Part shown: positions 41,436 through 50,507 of the stretch, piece after piece
How positions within the stretch are numbered: the stretch's first letter is position 1
Layout of the letters: every line of letters starts with the position of its first letter
From: Candidatus Dormiibacterota bacterium
GTDB lineage: Bacteria > Chloroflexota > Dormibacteria > Dormibacterales > Dormibacteraceae
Direction: 5' to 3'
DNA length: 64,000 bases
NCBI GenBank assembly: GCA_955652705.1
Contig: CATPBK010000080.1
Location: forward strand, 34,406 to 98,405
Position numbers and translations under genes: made by a program
The notes under the pieces: generated by a model
Told to the model about the DNA's origin: nothing
The model's database searches: none
The model's input: the letters and a program-made list of their open reading frames with translations, nothing else

Positions 41436-42576
41436 TGGAGGCCGGCTCGACCAGCGGGCGGAGCGCCTCCACCATCCGGCGCTTGAATTCGGGCCGGCCG
41501 AACCGTCGCGCTGACCGCCAGGCCTCCGACCCGACCCGCCGCCGGAGGTCCGCGTCGGCCACCAGCCTGAGGGTGACTTGAGCCAGCTCTCGCGGGTCGC
41601 GCCAGTGGAAGCCGTCCTCCCCGTCGTGGACGACTTCGGCGACGCCGCCCCCCGGGTAGACGACCGGCACCGCGGCATGTGCCATGGCTTCGGCGACGGT
41701 CAGGCCGAAGTGCTCGAGCGCTTCGGGCGGCCCGCCTTCGGCTCCGAACCCGGCCGCGTGCCAGTAGACGCTCGCCGAGCGGTAGAGGTCTTCGAGATCG
41801 TGGTGGCTCAGGTCCGTGTGGATCCGGATCGGGTAGCCACGAGCGCGAGCCTTGACGCGCTCGAAGTAGCCGGCGTGCGGACCCTCCTCGTGGACCGACC
41901 CGACCAGGTGCAGCTGCCAGCCTTCGAGCCCGTCCTCGCAGAGCCCGCGAAAGGCCTCCACCATCACCTCGTGGCGCTTCGAATGGCCGCCCTCGAAGAA
42001 GCGCCCGACGGAGAGGATGAGCGGGCGCTTGGCGGCCGCCTCGGGCCCGCCGGCCGGGAGGTCGACCGGCGGGTGGACGACTACAGCGTCGCGCCCCCAG
42101 AGCTCGCGCACCCAATGACGCACGTACTCGGACTGGCAGATGACGCGCTCGAAGTCCGCCACGCCCTCGCGTGACGCGTACGGGAACTGGCAGAGGATCA
42201 CGCCGCGTCGCGCGCGCGTACGCACTGGGATGCGGTAGGCCATGGCCAGGTGGACGTCGTAACGAGCCGTAGCCCGCGCCGCCTGCGCCGCCAGGACACG
42301 GTTGCGCAGCGGGCGCAGCGGAGTCAGCCGGTTGGCGAGCCGGTGGGCCGCTGTGACGCGCGGGTTGTTGGCCGCGAGCTGGATTCCGTGGAGGTCGAGG
42401 TTCAGCGTCTCCTCGTAGCGCCCACGGTCGGCCGGCACCGCGCCGGCGATCTCCACCACGTTGCCCGGGAACCCGTCGCGCACCGCTTCGGCCGTCACGC
42501 CGAGGTACTTCTCGCCTCCGCCGAAGACAGCTCCGAAGTAAGGGGAGGTGAGGCCGATCAGGAGCGGGCGTCCCAT
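41428..42576 (-). CDS. Glycosyltransferase family 4 (GT-B fold)
   Basis: The 382-residue protein has the donor-domain features LILSVGRFFEGGHSKRHEVMVEAF and, after ASVYWHAAGFG, the segment EALEHFGLTVAEAMAHAAVPVVYPGGGVAEVV, which carries the conserved Glu pair of GT4. Its start overlaps the GT2 gene by 19 bases. Donor and acceptor are unknown. Confidence 0.87.
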   Translation of the reverse strand: MGRPLLIGLTSPYFGAVFGGGEKYLGVTAEAVRDGFPGNVVEIAGAVPADRGRYEETLNLDLHGIQLAANNPRVTAAHRLANRLTPLRPLRNRVLAAQAARATARYDVHLAMAYRIPVRTRARRGVILCQFPYASREGVADFERVICQSEYVRHWVRELWGRDAVVVHPPVDLPAGGPEAAAKRPLILSVGRFFEGGHSKRHEVMVEAFRGLCEDGLEGWQLHLVGSVHEEGPHAGYFERVKARARGYPIRIHTDLSHHDLEDLYRSASVYWHAAGFGAEGGPPEALEHFGLTVAEAMAHAAVPVVYPGGGVAEVVHDGEDGFHWRDPRELAQVTLRLVADADLRRRVGSEAWRSARRFGRPEFKRRMVEALRPLVEPASSE

Positions 42577-43532
42577 CGCTCCCTCGGGTAGACCCAGCGC
42601 AGCACGTCAGCGTCAGCCGCGGTGCGGCGGGCGCGGATCCGCGCCCGCCGCGCCAGCATGGCGGGCAGGTGGGCCGCGAACGATGCGAGCACCCGGGCCC
42701 TGGATCCTTCTCGCGGACGCCGCCCGGAAGGCGCGCTCGACGCCACAGCGCGGCGTCCCAGACTGGCGAAGCTGCGGCCGACGAAGGACGGCGGCGCGTT
42801 CTTCAAAACGGTGAAAAGGCGATTGCGGTCGGCGTGGAAGCGCATGAACCCGGAGTCCCGTCCGCTCGACGCGGCGTGCCAATGGTCGACTACCGCGCGC
42901 GGCTCGTAGACCACCTTCCAGCCGCGCAGGCGGAGGCGCCAGCTGAGGTCGGTGTCCTCGTAGTACATGAAGTAGTCCTCGTCGAAGACGCCGACGTCGG
43001 CGAGGGCCTCGCGGCGCAGAAGCGCGGCCGCGCCGCAGAAGGCGAAGACCTCCTCGCGCCCGTCGTACTGACCGCGGTCGGGCTCCCCCGTCCCCCGGTC
43101 GGCCCCGCTGCCGTCGCTAAGCAGGAGCGACCCGGCGTTCTGGATCACTCCGGCGCGCTCAGCGAACAGAAGCTTCGAAGTCACCGCGCCGGCTCGAGGG
43201 TCGGCGCCGGCCGCCTCGACCAGAGCTTGCAGCCAGCCCGGCCGCACGCGCGTGTCGTTGTTGAGCAGGACGACCAGCTCGCCACGCGCCTCGCGGATGC
43301 CCAGGTTGTTGCCCGCCGCGAAACCGAGGTTGCGCTCCGCCTCGACCACGCGCACGCGCTGATGATGTTGTCTGACGTGCTCAGCGGACCCATCACCGGA
43401 GCCGTTGTCCACGAGAAGCACCTCGTGGCCGCCGTCCACCTCCTGGTCGAGCGCGGCGCTCAGACAGACGTCCAGGAAGCGCCGCCCGTCCCGGTTCAAG
43501 ACCACGACCGAGACCCTAGGGGCCGTCCCTAT
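42558..43532 (-). CDS. Glycosyltransferase family 2 (rhamnosyltransferase-like; apparent ATA start)
   Basis: The 324-residue GT-A enzyme shows VSVVVLNRDGRRFLDVCL, VLLVDNGSGDGSAE, VVLLNNDTRV (the metal-binding acidic motif) and FDEDYFMYYEDTDLSWRLR, as in dTDP-rhamnosyltransferases. That fits the adjacent rmlB and rmlA. The first strand begins 7 codons after ATA, which is fused with the rmlB stop as ATAG. The only alternative is GTG at 43610, overlapping rmlB by about 80 bases and adding 26 unconserved residues. Confidence 0.85.
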   Translation of the reverse strand: MGTAPRVSVVVLNRDGRRFLDVCLSAALDQEVDGGHEVLLVDNGSGDGSAEHVRQHHQRVRVVEAERNLGFAAGNNLGIREARGELVVLLNNDTRVRPGWLQALVEAAGADPRAGAVTSKLLFAERAGVIQNAGSLLLSDGSGADRGTGEPDRGQYDGREEVFAFCGAAALLRREALADVGVFDEDYFMYYEDTDLSWRLRLRGWKVVYEPRAVVDHWHAASSGRDSGFMRFHADRNRLFTVLKNAPPSFVGRSFASLGRRAVASSAPSGRRPREGSRARVLASFAAHLPAMLARRARIRARRTAADADVLRWVYPRERWDARS

Positions 43533-44560
43533 GACACTTCGGTCTCGAGCGGCTTGTAGTTGCGGCGATAGAAGTCCCAGTACTCGCCAGACTTCAGGGG
43601 CCGCCACCACTCCTCGTGCTCCTGGTACCAGCGCACGGTCTCCGCGAGCCCCTCGCGAAAGCTGACCTTCGGCTGCCAGCCGAGCTCTGAGATCGCGCTG
43701 ATGTCGGGTGCGTAGCGGTAGTCGTGGCCCGGCCGGTCGCGGACGAACTCCAGCAGCGACTCGTCGCTGCCGGTCAGCTCGACGATGGTCCGCGCCACCT
43801 CGAGGCCGCTTGTCTGCATGCCCGTGGCGACGTTGTAGGCCTGGCCGACCTCGCCGCTGTGCAGCACGAGGTCGATGCCCTGGCAGTGGTCCTCCACATA
43901 GATGTAGTCGCGCACAGCCGAACCGTCGTTGTAGATCGGCAGCTTCAAGCCGTCGATGGCGTTCGTGATGAAGAGCGGGACGATCTTTTCCGGGAACTGG
44001 TTCGGCCCGTAGTTGTTGCTGCCGCGGGTCACCAGCAGCGGCAAGCCGAAGCTCTCCGCGTAAGAACGAGCGAGCAGCTCTCCGCCGGCCTTGCTGGCGG
44101 AGTACGGGCTGCGCGGCCGGAGCGCATCCGTCTCCTTCGACTGGCCCTCAGGCACGTCGCCGTAGACCTCGTCGGTCGAGACCAGAAGGATGACCTCATG
44201 CTCGTGCTTGCGAGCAGCCTCGCAAAGAACCGCCGTTCCCAGCACGTCGGTGAGGACGAACGCGAAGGGGTCGAGAAGCGAGCGGTCGACGTGGGTCTCG
44301 GCCGCGAAGTTGACGATGGCGTCGACCTGGCCCGCCAGGTGGTCGACTATCTCGCCGTCGCAGATGTCGCCGCGCACAAAGCGGTAACCCTTCTGGCCCT
44401 CCAGCTCGCGCAGGTTGGCGGGGTTGCCGGCGTAGGTGAGCTTGTCGAGCACGGTGACCTCGACGTCGGGACGAGTCCTGCGCAGCAGCTTCACGAAGTT
44501 GGAGCCGATAAAGCCGGCCCCGCCGGCGACCAGGAGGCGCCGAAGTTTCCGCTCGATCAC
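43529..44560 (-). CDS. rmlB: dTDP-glucose 4,6-dehydratase
   Basis: It converts dTDP-glucose to the 4-keto-6-deoxy sugar that leads to rhamnose and related deoxysugars. The 343-residue SDR shows [14 protein letters not shown], the catalytic STDEVYGDV, YSASKAGGE and RGSNNYGPNQFPEK. It overlaps rmlA by four bases. rmlC and rmlD are not in the window. Confidence 0.94.
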   Translation of the reverse strand: MIERKLRRLLVAGGAGFIGSNFVKLLRRTRPDVEVTVLDKLTYAGNPANLRELEGQKGYRFVRGDICDGEIVDHLAGQVDAIVNFAAETHVDRSLLDPFAFVLTDVLGTAVLCEAARKHEHEVILLVSTDEVYGDVPEGQSKETDALRPRSPYSASKAGGELLARSYAESFGLPLLVTRGSNNYGPNQFPEKIVPLFITNAIDGLKLPIYNDGSAVRDYIYVEDHCQGIDLVLHSGEVGQAYNVATGMQTSGLEVARTIVELTGSDESLLEFVRDRPGHDYRYAPDISAISELGWQPKVSFREGLAETVRWYQEHEEWWRPLKSGEYWDFYRRNYKPLETEVS

Positions 44561-45312
44561 GTTCCTGGGATCTCTTTGTTGGCTCCATGCGCGCGCACGA
44601 AGTCATTGACCGCGTAGTAGGCCTCGATCGACTCGCCGGCGTCGCCCCAGAAACCCTCGACCACGTCGTACTCCATGGTGCGCTGGCGCACGTAGTGGTT
44701 GTTCACGTCCGTGATCTCGAGCTCGCCGCGATTGGACGGCTCCAGCGTGGGGATGACGTCGAACACGTCGGCGTCGTAGAAGTAGATGCCGGTCACCGCG
44801 AAGGCACTGGGCGGGTGCTCCGGCTTTTCGATAATCCGGGTCACCCGTCCCTGGCCGTCCAGCTCGGGGACGCCTAGGTGCTTCAGATGCGCCTGCTCGT
44901 CTACCTTCGAGAGCAAGATGCGAGCGCCTCGCTCCTGAGTCGCGAACTTCTCCGCCGCCGGCCGGATCGAGCATTCGAACACGTTGTCGGCGAGCACCAC
45001 GACGACCCGGTCCCGGTCCACGAACCGCTCGGCCAGCCCCAACGCCTCGGCGATGCCGCCGGGCCGCTCCTGGTAGGCGTAGAAGAGCCGGTCGATCCCG
45101 TACTCGTGGCCGTTCCCGAGCAAGCGCAGGAACTCGCCCGCGTGCGTCCCGCCGGTCACCAGCATGATCTCGGTGACGCCGCTCTTGACCAGCGCCTCGA
45201 TCGCGTAGCTGATCATCGGCCGGTCGTAGATCGGGAGCAGGTGCTTGTTCGTGATCAGGGTGAGCGGATGGAGGCGGCTGCCGGTGCCCCCCGCCAGGAT
45301 GACGCCCTTCAA
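44557..45312 (-). CDS. rmlA: Glucose-1-phosphate thymidylyltransferase
   Basis: It makes dTDP-glucose from glucose-1-phosphate and dTTP. The 251-residue protein has GVILAGGTGSRLHPLT, NKHLLPIYDRPM, VVLADNVFE and FWGDAGESIEAY. TTG (MKGVILAGG) is the only start consistent with the family N-terminus. A longer frame would run into the divergent dinB region. The C-terminus is somewhat shorter than in RmlA proper and resembles the short-form nucleotidyltransferases. Confidence 0.92.
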   Translation of the reverse strand: MKGVILAGGTGSRLHPLTLITNKHLLPIYDRPMISYAIEALVKSGVTEIMLVTGGTHAGEFLRLLGNGHEYGIDRLFYAYQERPGGIAEALGLAERFVDRDRVVVVLADNVFECSIRPAAEKFATQERGARILLSKVDEQAHLKHLGVPELDGQGRVTRIIEKPEHPPSAFAVTGIYFYDADVFDVIPTLEPSNRGELEITDVNNHYVRQRTMEYDVVEGFWGDAGESIEAYYAVNDFVRAHGANKEIPGT

Positions 45313-45406
45313 CGTTCGGATTCTAGTGTCGCGGGTCGCGTTTCGTGTCCATCTTGGACCGCAACGCGTCGAAACCCACCACATGCTGTGGCAAACTGCG
45401 ATCGCC

Positions 45407-46495
45407 ATGCCGATCGCCTGGGCCCGGGCCATCCTCCACGTCGACCTGGACGCCTTCTACACGTCCGTCCACCAGCGTGACGACGCCTCCCTGCGGGGCA
45501 AGCCGGTCGCGGTCGCCGGCGCCTCCAGGCGGGCGGTGGTGATGGGCGCCTCCTACGAAGCGCGCGCCTTCGGCGTCCACTCGGCGCAGCCGATCCACGA
45601 GGCGCAGCAGCTCTGCCCCGACCTGGTCGTGGTCAGGCCCGAGGGCGCCAGGTATCGGGAGGCCAGCCGCCAGGTGCATGGGGTCTTCCGCCGCTTCGCC
45701 TCCCCCGAGAAGATAGAGGGGGTCGCTCTCGACGAGGCGTACCTCGACATCACGGCGCGGGTCCGGCACGGCACCAGCACGGCTGAGGAGGTCGCGCGCC
45801 GGATCAAGTTCATGGTCCACACCGAGGTCCAGCTCACGGCCAGCGTCGGGGTGGCGGTCAGCAAGCTCGTGGCCAAGGTGGCCAGCGGGTCGCGCAAGCC
45901 GGACGGCCTGGTCGTTGTCCAGCCGGACACCGAGGCGGACTTCCTGGCCCCCTTCCCCGTCGCCGTGATCCCGGGCATCGGGCCCAAGACCGAGGAGCGC
46001 CTTCGACTGATGGGCATTCGCCGGGTCGGAGACCTGGCGGCGTATGACACCCAGCGCCTGGTTCAGGCCCTGGGGACCGGCGGGGCTGTCCTCCAGCGCT
46101 ACGCGCAGGGGCGCGACCGCAACCCGGTGGACGGCTCCCGCCCGCCGCGGACGATCAGCGCGGAAATCACCTTCGAGCACGACGTCGCCGACCGCGAGCG
46201 CATCGAGGAGGCGGTCCGCGACCTCAGCAACCGGCTGACCGAGCGGCTTCAGCAAGCCGGGGTGAAGGCCCGCACCGTCTACGTCAAGGTCAAGCTGCCG
46301 GACTTCCGCCTGGTGAGCCGCCAGGTGAGCCGGACGAGCCCGACCGACGACGCCGACGTGATCTTCCGCGCCGCGCGGTCGGCTCTGGAGAAGTCGCACC
46401 TGGAGTCGCGCCCTGTGCGCCTGGTCGGGGTTGGCCTCTCCGGCCTCGTCCACCCGGAGCCGGATCTTCAGATGCAGCTGAGCCTCTTCGACTAG
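45407..46495 (+). CDS. dinB: DNA polymerase IV (Y-family)
   Basis: This translesion polymerase has ILHVDLDAFYTSVHQRDD with the first catalytic Asp, the second acidic motif in ALDEAYLDI (usually SIDEAYLD), SVGVAVSKLVAKVAS and the thumb helix-hairpin-helix IPGIGPKTEERL. It ends with QMQLSLFD, the sliding-clamp binding motif. ATG at 45407 is preferred, and ATG at 45383 is eight codons upstream. Its last 206 bases overlap the opposite exonuclease gene. No clear LexA box was seen upstream. Confidence 0.93.
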   Translation: MPIAWARAILHVDLDAFYTSVHQRDDASLRGKPVAVAGASRRAVVMGASYEARAFGVHSAQPIHEAQQLCPDLVVVRPEGARYREASRQVHGVFRRFASPEKIEGVALDEAYLDITARVRHGTSTAEEVARRIKFMVHTEVQLTASVGVAVSKLVAKVASGSRKPDGLVVVQPDTEADFLAPFPVAVIPGIGPKTEERLRLMGIRRVGDLAAYDTQRLVQALGTGGAVLQRYAQGRDRNPVDGSRPPRTISAEITFEHDVADRERIEEAVRDLSNRLTERLQQAGVKARTVYVKVKLPDFRLVSRQVSRTSPTDDADVIFRAARSALEKSHLESRPVRLVGVGLSGLVHPEPDLQMQLSLFD

Positions 46496-47186
46496 CGCGT
46501 CCGGCTTCCATCGCGCTGCGGTCGACCACCGGCCGGGGAACGGCGGTGACCAGGTCGGCCACTGTCTGCCAGCCGTAGCGCTCGGCGCCGCGTCGAACCA
46601 GCTCCCGGAAGACGGCGGCCGTGGCCTGGGCGTCGCCGAGGGCCGCATGCGCCGGCAGCATCTCGATCTCGAGCACTTCCACAAGACGGGCCAGCCCCGG
46701 GGTCTGGCCGGCCGGCAGCTCGAGCACGAGCCGGGCCAGGGCCGTGGTGTCGATGACCGGGTTCTCCAGAGGCCGGTTCAGCCCGCGCCCGATCAGCCAG
46801 GTGTCGAAGGCGTCGTGGCTGTGCTCGACGAGGACCGAACCCCGGGCGAAGTGCAGGAACGCGCGGCGGGCGTCCGCGAAGTCGGGCGCGTCGACCAGCA
46901 TCTGGCGGTCGATCAGGTGGCGCCGGCGAGCGTACGGGTTGATGGGCGCCCGCGAATTGACGAGGGTGTCGAAGAGCGAGAGCGACTGGTCGAGGCGGAA
47001 TCGCTCGGCGCCGATCTCGAGGACCAGGAAGGGCCGGTTGCCGGTGGTCTCGATGTCCACGGCCACGTACTCGGCCTCGGTGAGCGGCGTGTCTGGGCTG
47101 ACGCCCAGGGGCACCTCGGCCGGCTCTTTCCACTCGACCGGCTCGGCCCCGCGCGGCTTGAGCCTCAACACGCGTCCTGCTTTCAC
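46290..47186 (-). CDS. DEDDh 3'-5' exonuclease (DnaQ-like) with basic tail
   Basis: The 298-residue protein has the exonuclease core (about residues 35-220): AVDIETTGNRP with catalytic Asp and Glu, VEHSHDAFD with the third acidic residue, and HAALGDAQATAAVF with the final His and Asp. The last 75 residues are rich in Arg, Gly, Ser and Pro and are encoded antisense to the end of dinB, since no stop codon occurs earlier. Such stand-alone nucleases can serve in repair. A link to the polymerase IV next door is suggestive only. Confidence 0.85.
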   Translation of the reverse strand: MKAGRVLRLKPRGAEPVEWKEPAEVPLGVSPDTPLTEAEYVAVDIETTGNRPFLVLEIGAERFRLDQSLSLFDTLVNSRAPINPYARRRHLIDRQMLVDAPDFADARRAFLHFARGSVLVEHSHDAFDTWLIGRGLNRPLENPVIDTTALARLVLELPAGQTPGLARLVEVLEIEMLPAHAALGDAQATAAVFRELVRRGAERYGWQTVADLVTAVPRPVVDRSAMEAGRASRRGSAASEDPAPGGRGRRGQPRPGAQGATPGATSPEPTARRGRSRRRRRSGSSGSPGGSPGGSPAA

Positions 47187-47274
47187 GACGGCGCAGGGTA
47201 ATCCGACTCGACGCCGGCTGGCCGACTCTTTTTCCAGGCCGCTCGATGTGGTTGTTTCAAAGTCGTGGCGCGTA

Positions 47275-47293
47275 GGCCGGGTTCACCCCGGCC
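47275..47293. repeat. GC hairpin in the exonuclease upstream region
   Basis: GGCCGGG and CCCCGGCC flank TTCA, giving a stable short hairpin about 90 bases upstream of the exonuclease start. The 186-base spacer also contains a T-rich patch (CTCTTTTTCC in the plus strand) but no gene. Confidence 0.5.
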
Positions 47294-47344
47294 GGTTGAG
47301 TTGTTCTTTCTCGCCACCCAAACGTCGTGCTGAGGTGGGGGGCT

Positions 47345-47370
47345 CGTGGGGGGAACCTGCTCCCCCCACG
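47345..47370 (-). terminator. Strong hairpin behind the sugar transferase gene
   Basis: CGTGGGGGG and CCCCCCACG form a perfect 9-base stem with an 8-base loop, two bases after the stop codon of the sugar transferase gene. It lacks a T-tract, so it may stabilise the 3' end or terminate with help. Confidence 0.6.
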
Positions 47371-47372
47371 CT

Positions 47373-48833
47373 CTAGTACGCGTTTTTGTGAGTGAAGACT
47401 CGAAACAGGGTGATCAGGATGATCTTGAGGTCGAATGCCAGGCTCCAGTTCTCAATGTAGTAGAGGTCATAGATGAGGCGTTCCTCCACGGGCGTCTGAC
47501 CGCGCAGGTCGTTGGCCTGGGCCCAGCCGGTCAGGCCCGGCCGGACCCGGTGGCGGTCGCCGTAGTGCGCCAGGCCGCCCTCGAACTCCCTCACGAAGAC
47601 CGGTCGCTCCGCCCGCGGACCGACCAGGCTCATCTGGCCGCGGAAGATGTTCCAGAGCTGCGGCAGCTCGTCGAGGCTGAACCGGCGCAGGAAGCGGCCG
47701 ACCCCGGTCCGGCGGGGGTCGCGTGCGCTCGCCCAGACCGGTCCGGTCGCGTGCTCCGCGTCGTGCCGCATGGTCCGGAACTTCACCATCCTGAAGCTCG
47801 ATCCGCGCTGTCCGACCCTCTCCTGGCGAACCAGCAGCGGCCCCGGCGAGGTGAGCTTTACGAGGAGGCCGATGACGAGCAGCACCGGCGAGAGCAGGAC
47901 CAGTCCGAGGCTCGAAATGACTAGGTCGAAAATCCGCTTGAGCGTGCCGTTGGGGCCCGAGATATCGAGCCCGCGGCGGAGCTGGAGAAGCGGGATGCCG
48001 TCGAGCTGGTCGCCGGTCACCTGCGACGTCATGATCTCGAGCAGGCTGGGCACGAACCGGAACTCGGCTCCGGTCCCCTGGCAGGAGTCCATCAGCTGGA
48101 GGATGTGGTCCTGGCTGGCGTCGGGCAGGGCGACGAAGACGATGGTCGCGTCCTCCTGCTGGACCAGCTCCGGGAGCTGTTTGGTGCCGCCCACGACGCG
48201 CCCGCCGCTGAAGTCGGCGCCCACCGGCAGGACGTCGCTGACGACTCCCATCAGCTGGTAGCCGTAGTCGGGGAACATGCGCATCCGCTGGATGACGAGG
48301 TCGGCCGCGGCGCCGTGGCCGATGACCAGCGCGCGGTCGCCGGCCACGCCGCGGGCTCGCTGCCAGGCGGCCCAGCGGCGGATGGCGTAGCGGGCCAGGG
48401 CGATGAAAACGAGCGTCAGAACCAGCCAGTAGACGAGGGTGAGTCGCGAATAGCTGAAGCCGCGGTAGAGGAACAGCATCGCGAGCACGACGAGCCCAGC
48501 CACCGCGATGGCGCCGGTGAGGCCGAAGAACTCGTCGATGAACTGGACGCCGCGGCGATGCCGGTAGACGCCCATCAGCGCGAAGGCGACGACAACCACC
48601 AGGGCCACGATCGGCGCGGCGGCGAAGTAAGCGAGGGTGGAAGGCGGCTCGCCTTCAAGGGGCGGCGGGTGCACGAAGAAGTGGAAGCGGAACCAGTAGG
48701 CGACGACCATGGCGGCGATGGTCATGAGGACGTCGGACGTCAGCTGGACTGGGACCAGGGAACCGCGCCTGGCGGGGCGGTTGAGGGGCCTCAAAGTGGG
48801 AAGTGGGCGGCGGCTAGGGCCCGGCGCGTACAA
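47373..48833 (-). CDS. Polyprenyl-phosphate sugar-1-phosphate transferase (exopolysaccharide initiation)
   Basis: The 486-residue protein has four to five N-terminal membrane segments (about residues 30-170), a Rossmann-like cytoplasmic region (GDRALVIGHGAAADLVIQ) and the bacterial sugar transferase domain (about 300-486). That domain shows KRIFDLVISSLGLVLLSP, PLLVRQERVGQRGSSF, KFRTM and LDELPQLWNIFRGQMSLVGPR. It starts glycan synthesis by loading a sugar phosphate onto undecaprenyl phosphate, upstream in function of the GT genes at 40-43 kb. It is divergent from trpS. Confidence 0.92.
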   Translation of the reverse strand: MYAPGPSRRPLPTLRPLNRPARRGSLVPVQLTSDVLMTIAAMVVAYWFRFHFFVHPPPLEGEPPSTLAYFAAAPIVALVVVVAFALMGVYRHRRGVQFIDEFFGLTGAIAVAGLVVLAMLFLYRGFSYSRLTLVYWLVLTLVFIALARYAIRRWAAWQRARGVAGDRALVIGHGAAADLVIQRMRMFPDYGYQLMGVVSDVLPVGADFSGGRVVGGTKQLPELVQQEDATIVFVALPDASQDHILQLMDSCQGTGAEFRFVPSLLEIMTSQVTGDQLDGIPLLQLRRGLDISGPNGTLKRIFDLVISSLGLVLLSPVLLVIGLLVKLTSPGPLLVRQERVGQRGSSFRMVKFRTMRHDAEHATGPVWASARDPRRTGVGRFLRRFSLDELPQLWNIFRGQMSLVGPRAERPVFVREFEGGLAHYGDRHRVRPGLTGWAQANDLRGQTPVEERLIYDLYYIENWSLAFDLKIILITLFRVFTHKNAY

Positions 48834-48852
48834 ATTCTCAGGATCATCGTAC

Positions 48853-48869
48853 TACCCGGTCCCCGGGTA
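48853..48869. promoter_or_regulatory. Palindrome in the sugar transferase / trpS divergent region
   Basis: TACCCGG and CCGGGTA are separated by three bases, within the 49 bases between the two start codons. Its position would suit an operator for either gene, but the motif is not one I recognise. Confidence 0.35.
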
Positions 48870-48882
48870 GACTCGGGCGATC

Positions 48883-49875
48883 GTGGCTCCCAAGCGGCGG
48901 ATTCTGAGCGGCATGCGACCGACCGGCCGGTTTCACCTGGGGAACTACTTCGGCGCCGCCAAGAACTGGGTCGAGCTGCAAAACGGCGGGGGGTACGAGT
49001 GCTTCTATATGGTCGCCGACTATCACGGGCTAACGACACAACCCCACGCCAAGGACTTCGAGGACGACCTCTTCGACCTGGCCGGGGACATCCTGGCGGT
49101 AGGCGTCGACCCACAGAAGAGCGTCTTCTACCTGCAGTCCTCGGTGCCGGAGGTGGCGGAGCTCTTCCTGCTCTTCAGCATGGTCACTCCCTACGGCTGG
49201 GTCCAGCGCACGCCGACCTTCAAGGAGAAGGCCCGCCAGCAGCCCGACAACGTCAACTTCGGGCTCTTCGCCTACCCGGTCCTGCAGGCCGCCGACATCT
49301 TGCTGGTGAAGGGTGGCTTCGTGCCCGTCGGCGGCGACCAGGACGCCCACGTGGAGATGGCGCGGGAGACCGCGCGCCGCTTCAACCGCGTCTACAAGCC
49401 GATTTTCCCGGAGCCTAAGTCGCTCTCCACTGAGACTCCCCGCATCATCGGCACGGACGGCCGGCAGAAGATGTCGAAGTCGCTCCGAAACGTGGTCGGG
49501 GTGACGGATCCTCCGGACGTGATCCGGAAGCAGGTGATGAGCATGGTCACTGACACGAAGCGGGTCTACAAGAGCCAGCCCGGCCATCCTCGGAGCTGCA
49601 ACGTCGACAGCCTTTTCAAGGTTTTCTTCCCCGACGACTGGCAGCACTACTGGGACCTCTGTCGCAAAGCTCAGATCGGCTGCCACGAGAAGAAGCAAAT
49701 CCTGGCCGAACGAATCCTCGACTACTTCGAGCCGTTCCGCGAGCGCCGCTCGGAGCTGACCCGAAAGGAGATCCGAAGAGTCCTCGACGAGGGTTCCCGC
49801 CAGGCCCGCGAGGTGGCCCGGGAAACTGTCCGGGAGGCCCGCTCGGCGGTCGGGCTCCTACCTCCGCTGATCTGA
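48883..49875 (+). CDS. trpS: Tryptophanyl-tRNA synthetase
   Basis: It charges tRNA-Trp. The 330-residue class I synthetase has ILSGMRPTGRFHLGNYFGA, where GRFHLGN takes the place of the HIGH box, PVGGDQDAHVEMARE and the KMSKS loop in DGRQKMSKSLRN. GTG is the start. It is followed after 80 bases by the Rieske/cytochrome b genes. Confidence 0.95.
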   Translation: MAPKRRILSGMRPTGRFHLGNYFGAAKNWVELQNGGGYECFYMVADYHGLTTQPHAKDFEDDLFDLAGDILAVGVDPQKSVFYLQSSVPEVAELFLLFSMVTPYGWVQRTPTFKEKARQQPDNVNFGLFAYPVLQAADILLVKGGFVPVGGDQDAHVEMARETARRFNRVYKPIFPEPKSLSTETPRIIGTDGRQKMSKSLRNVVGVTDPPDVIRKQVMSMVTDTKRVYKSQPGHPRSCNVDSLFKVFFPDDWQHYWDLCRKAQIGCHEKKQILAERILDYFEPFRERRSELTRKEIRRVLDEGSRQAREVARETVREARSAVGLLPPLI

Positions 49876-49955
49876 TAATGTCGATCTGCCGTCGATCGGC
49901 AACCTGAGAAACGAGAGGAGCTCCAGGAATCACCGCCGAGTCACCGTTCCCCCGG

Positions 49956-50474
49956 ATGAACGTCGGCCAGAACGTCAGCCGGCGGACCTTCATCACCTGG
50001 TACATGGCGGCCCTCATCACCGCCATCACGGCGGCGGTCGTGGCCCCGCTTCTGATCTTCGTCTGGCCGCCGGCCCCACCCGGCACAAAGCAGGGCTCGA
50101 TCACGGTCAAGCTGAAGCAAGCGTTCAGCAAGGTCGCCGATGACACGGCGGTCCAGTTCCCGGCCCCCCCAAACGCGGCTTTCATCATGGCCGACGGCGG
50201 CGGCGACAACGCCAAAGGCGACGTCGCCTTCGCCGGTTACTACGTGAAGGCGGCCGGAAAGGAGTACGTGTTCGCGATCAACTGCTCGCATCTGGGCTGC
50301 TCGATCGGTTTCAACCCAGGTGCAAAGCGCTTCGAGTGCCCCTGTCACGGGTCCCGCTTCAACCTGGACGGCTCGGTCCAGAAGGGCCCGGCCCAGGCTC
50401 CTCTCTCCCACCTGTCCTACAAGAAGCAGGGCGACGAGACGCTGGCCATCGACGGGATCACGATGCAGTCGTGA
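49956..50474 (+). CDS. Rieske iron-sulfur subunit of a cytochrome b6-type complex
   Basis: The 172-residue protein starts with a twin-arginine-like SRRTF and one membrane anchor (about residues 13-37), then the soluble Rieske fold with C110-x-H112-x2-C115 and C128-x-C130-H131 (CSHLGC and CPCHGSRF). The extra Cys pair C115/C128 forms the usual disulfide. It passes electrons from quinol to a c-type or other carrier on the outer face. petB- and petD-like genes follow. Confidence 0.93.
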   Translation: MNVGQNVSRRTFITWYMAALITAITAAVVAPLLIFVWPPAPPGTKQGSITVKLKQAFSKVADDTAVQFPAPPNAAFIMADGGGDNAKGDVAFAGYYVKAAGKEYVFAINCSHLGCSIGFNPGAKRFECPCHGSRFNLDGSVQKGPAQAPLSHLSYKKQGDETLAIDGITMQS

Positions 50475-50507
50475 GCGACCAGGGAGAGGTGTAGCAGAAG
50501 AAAAGAG

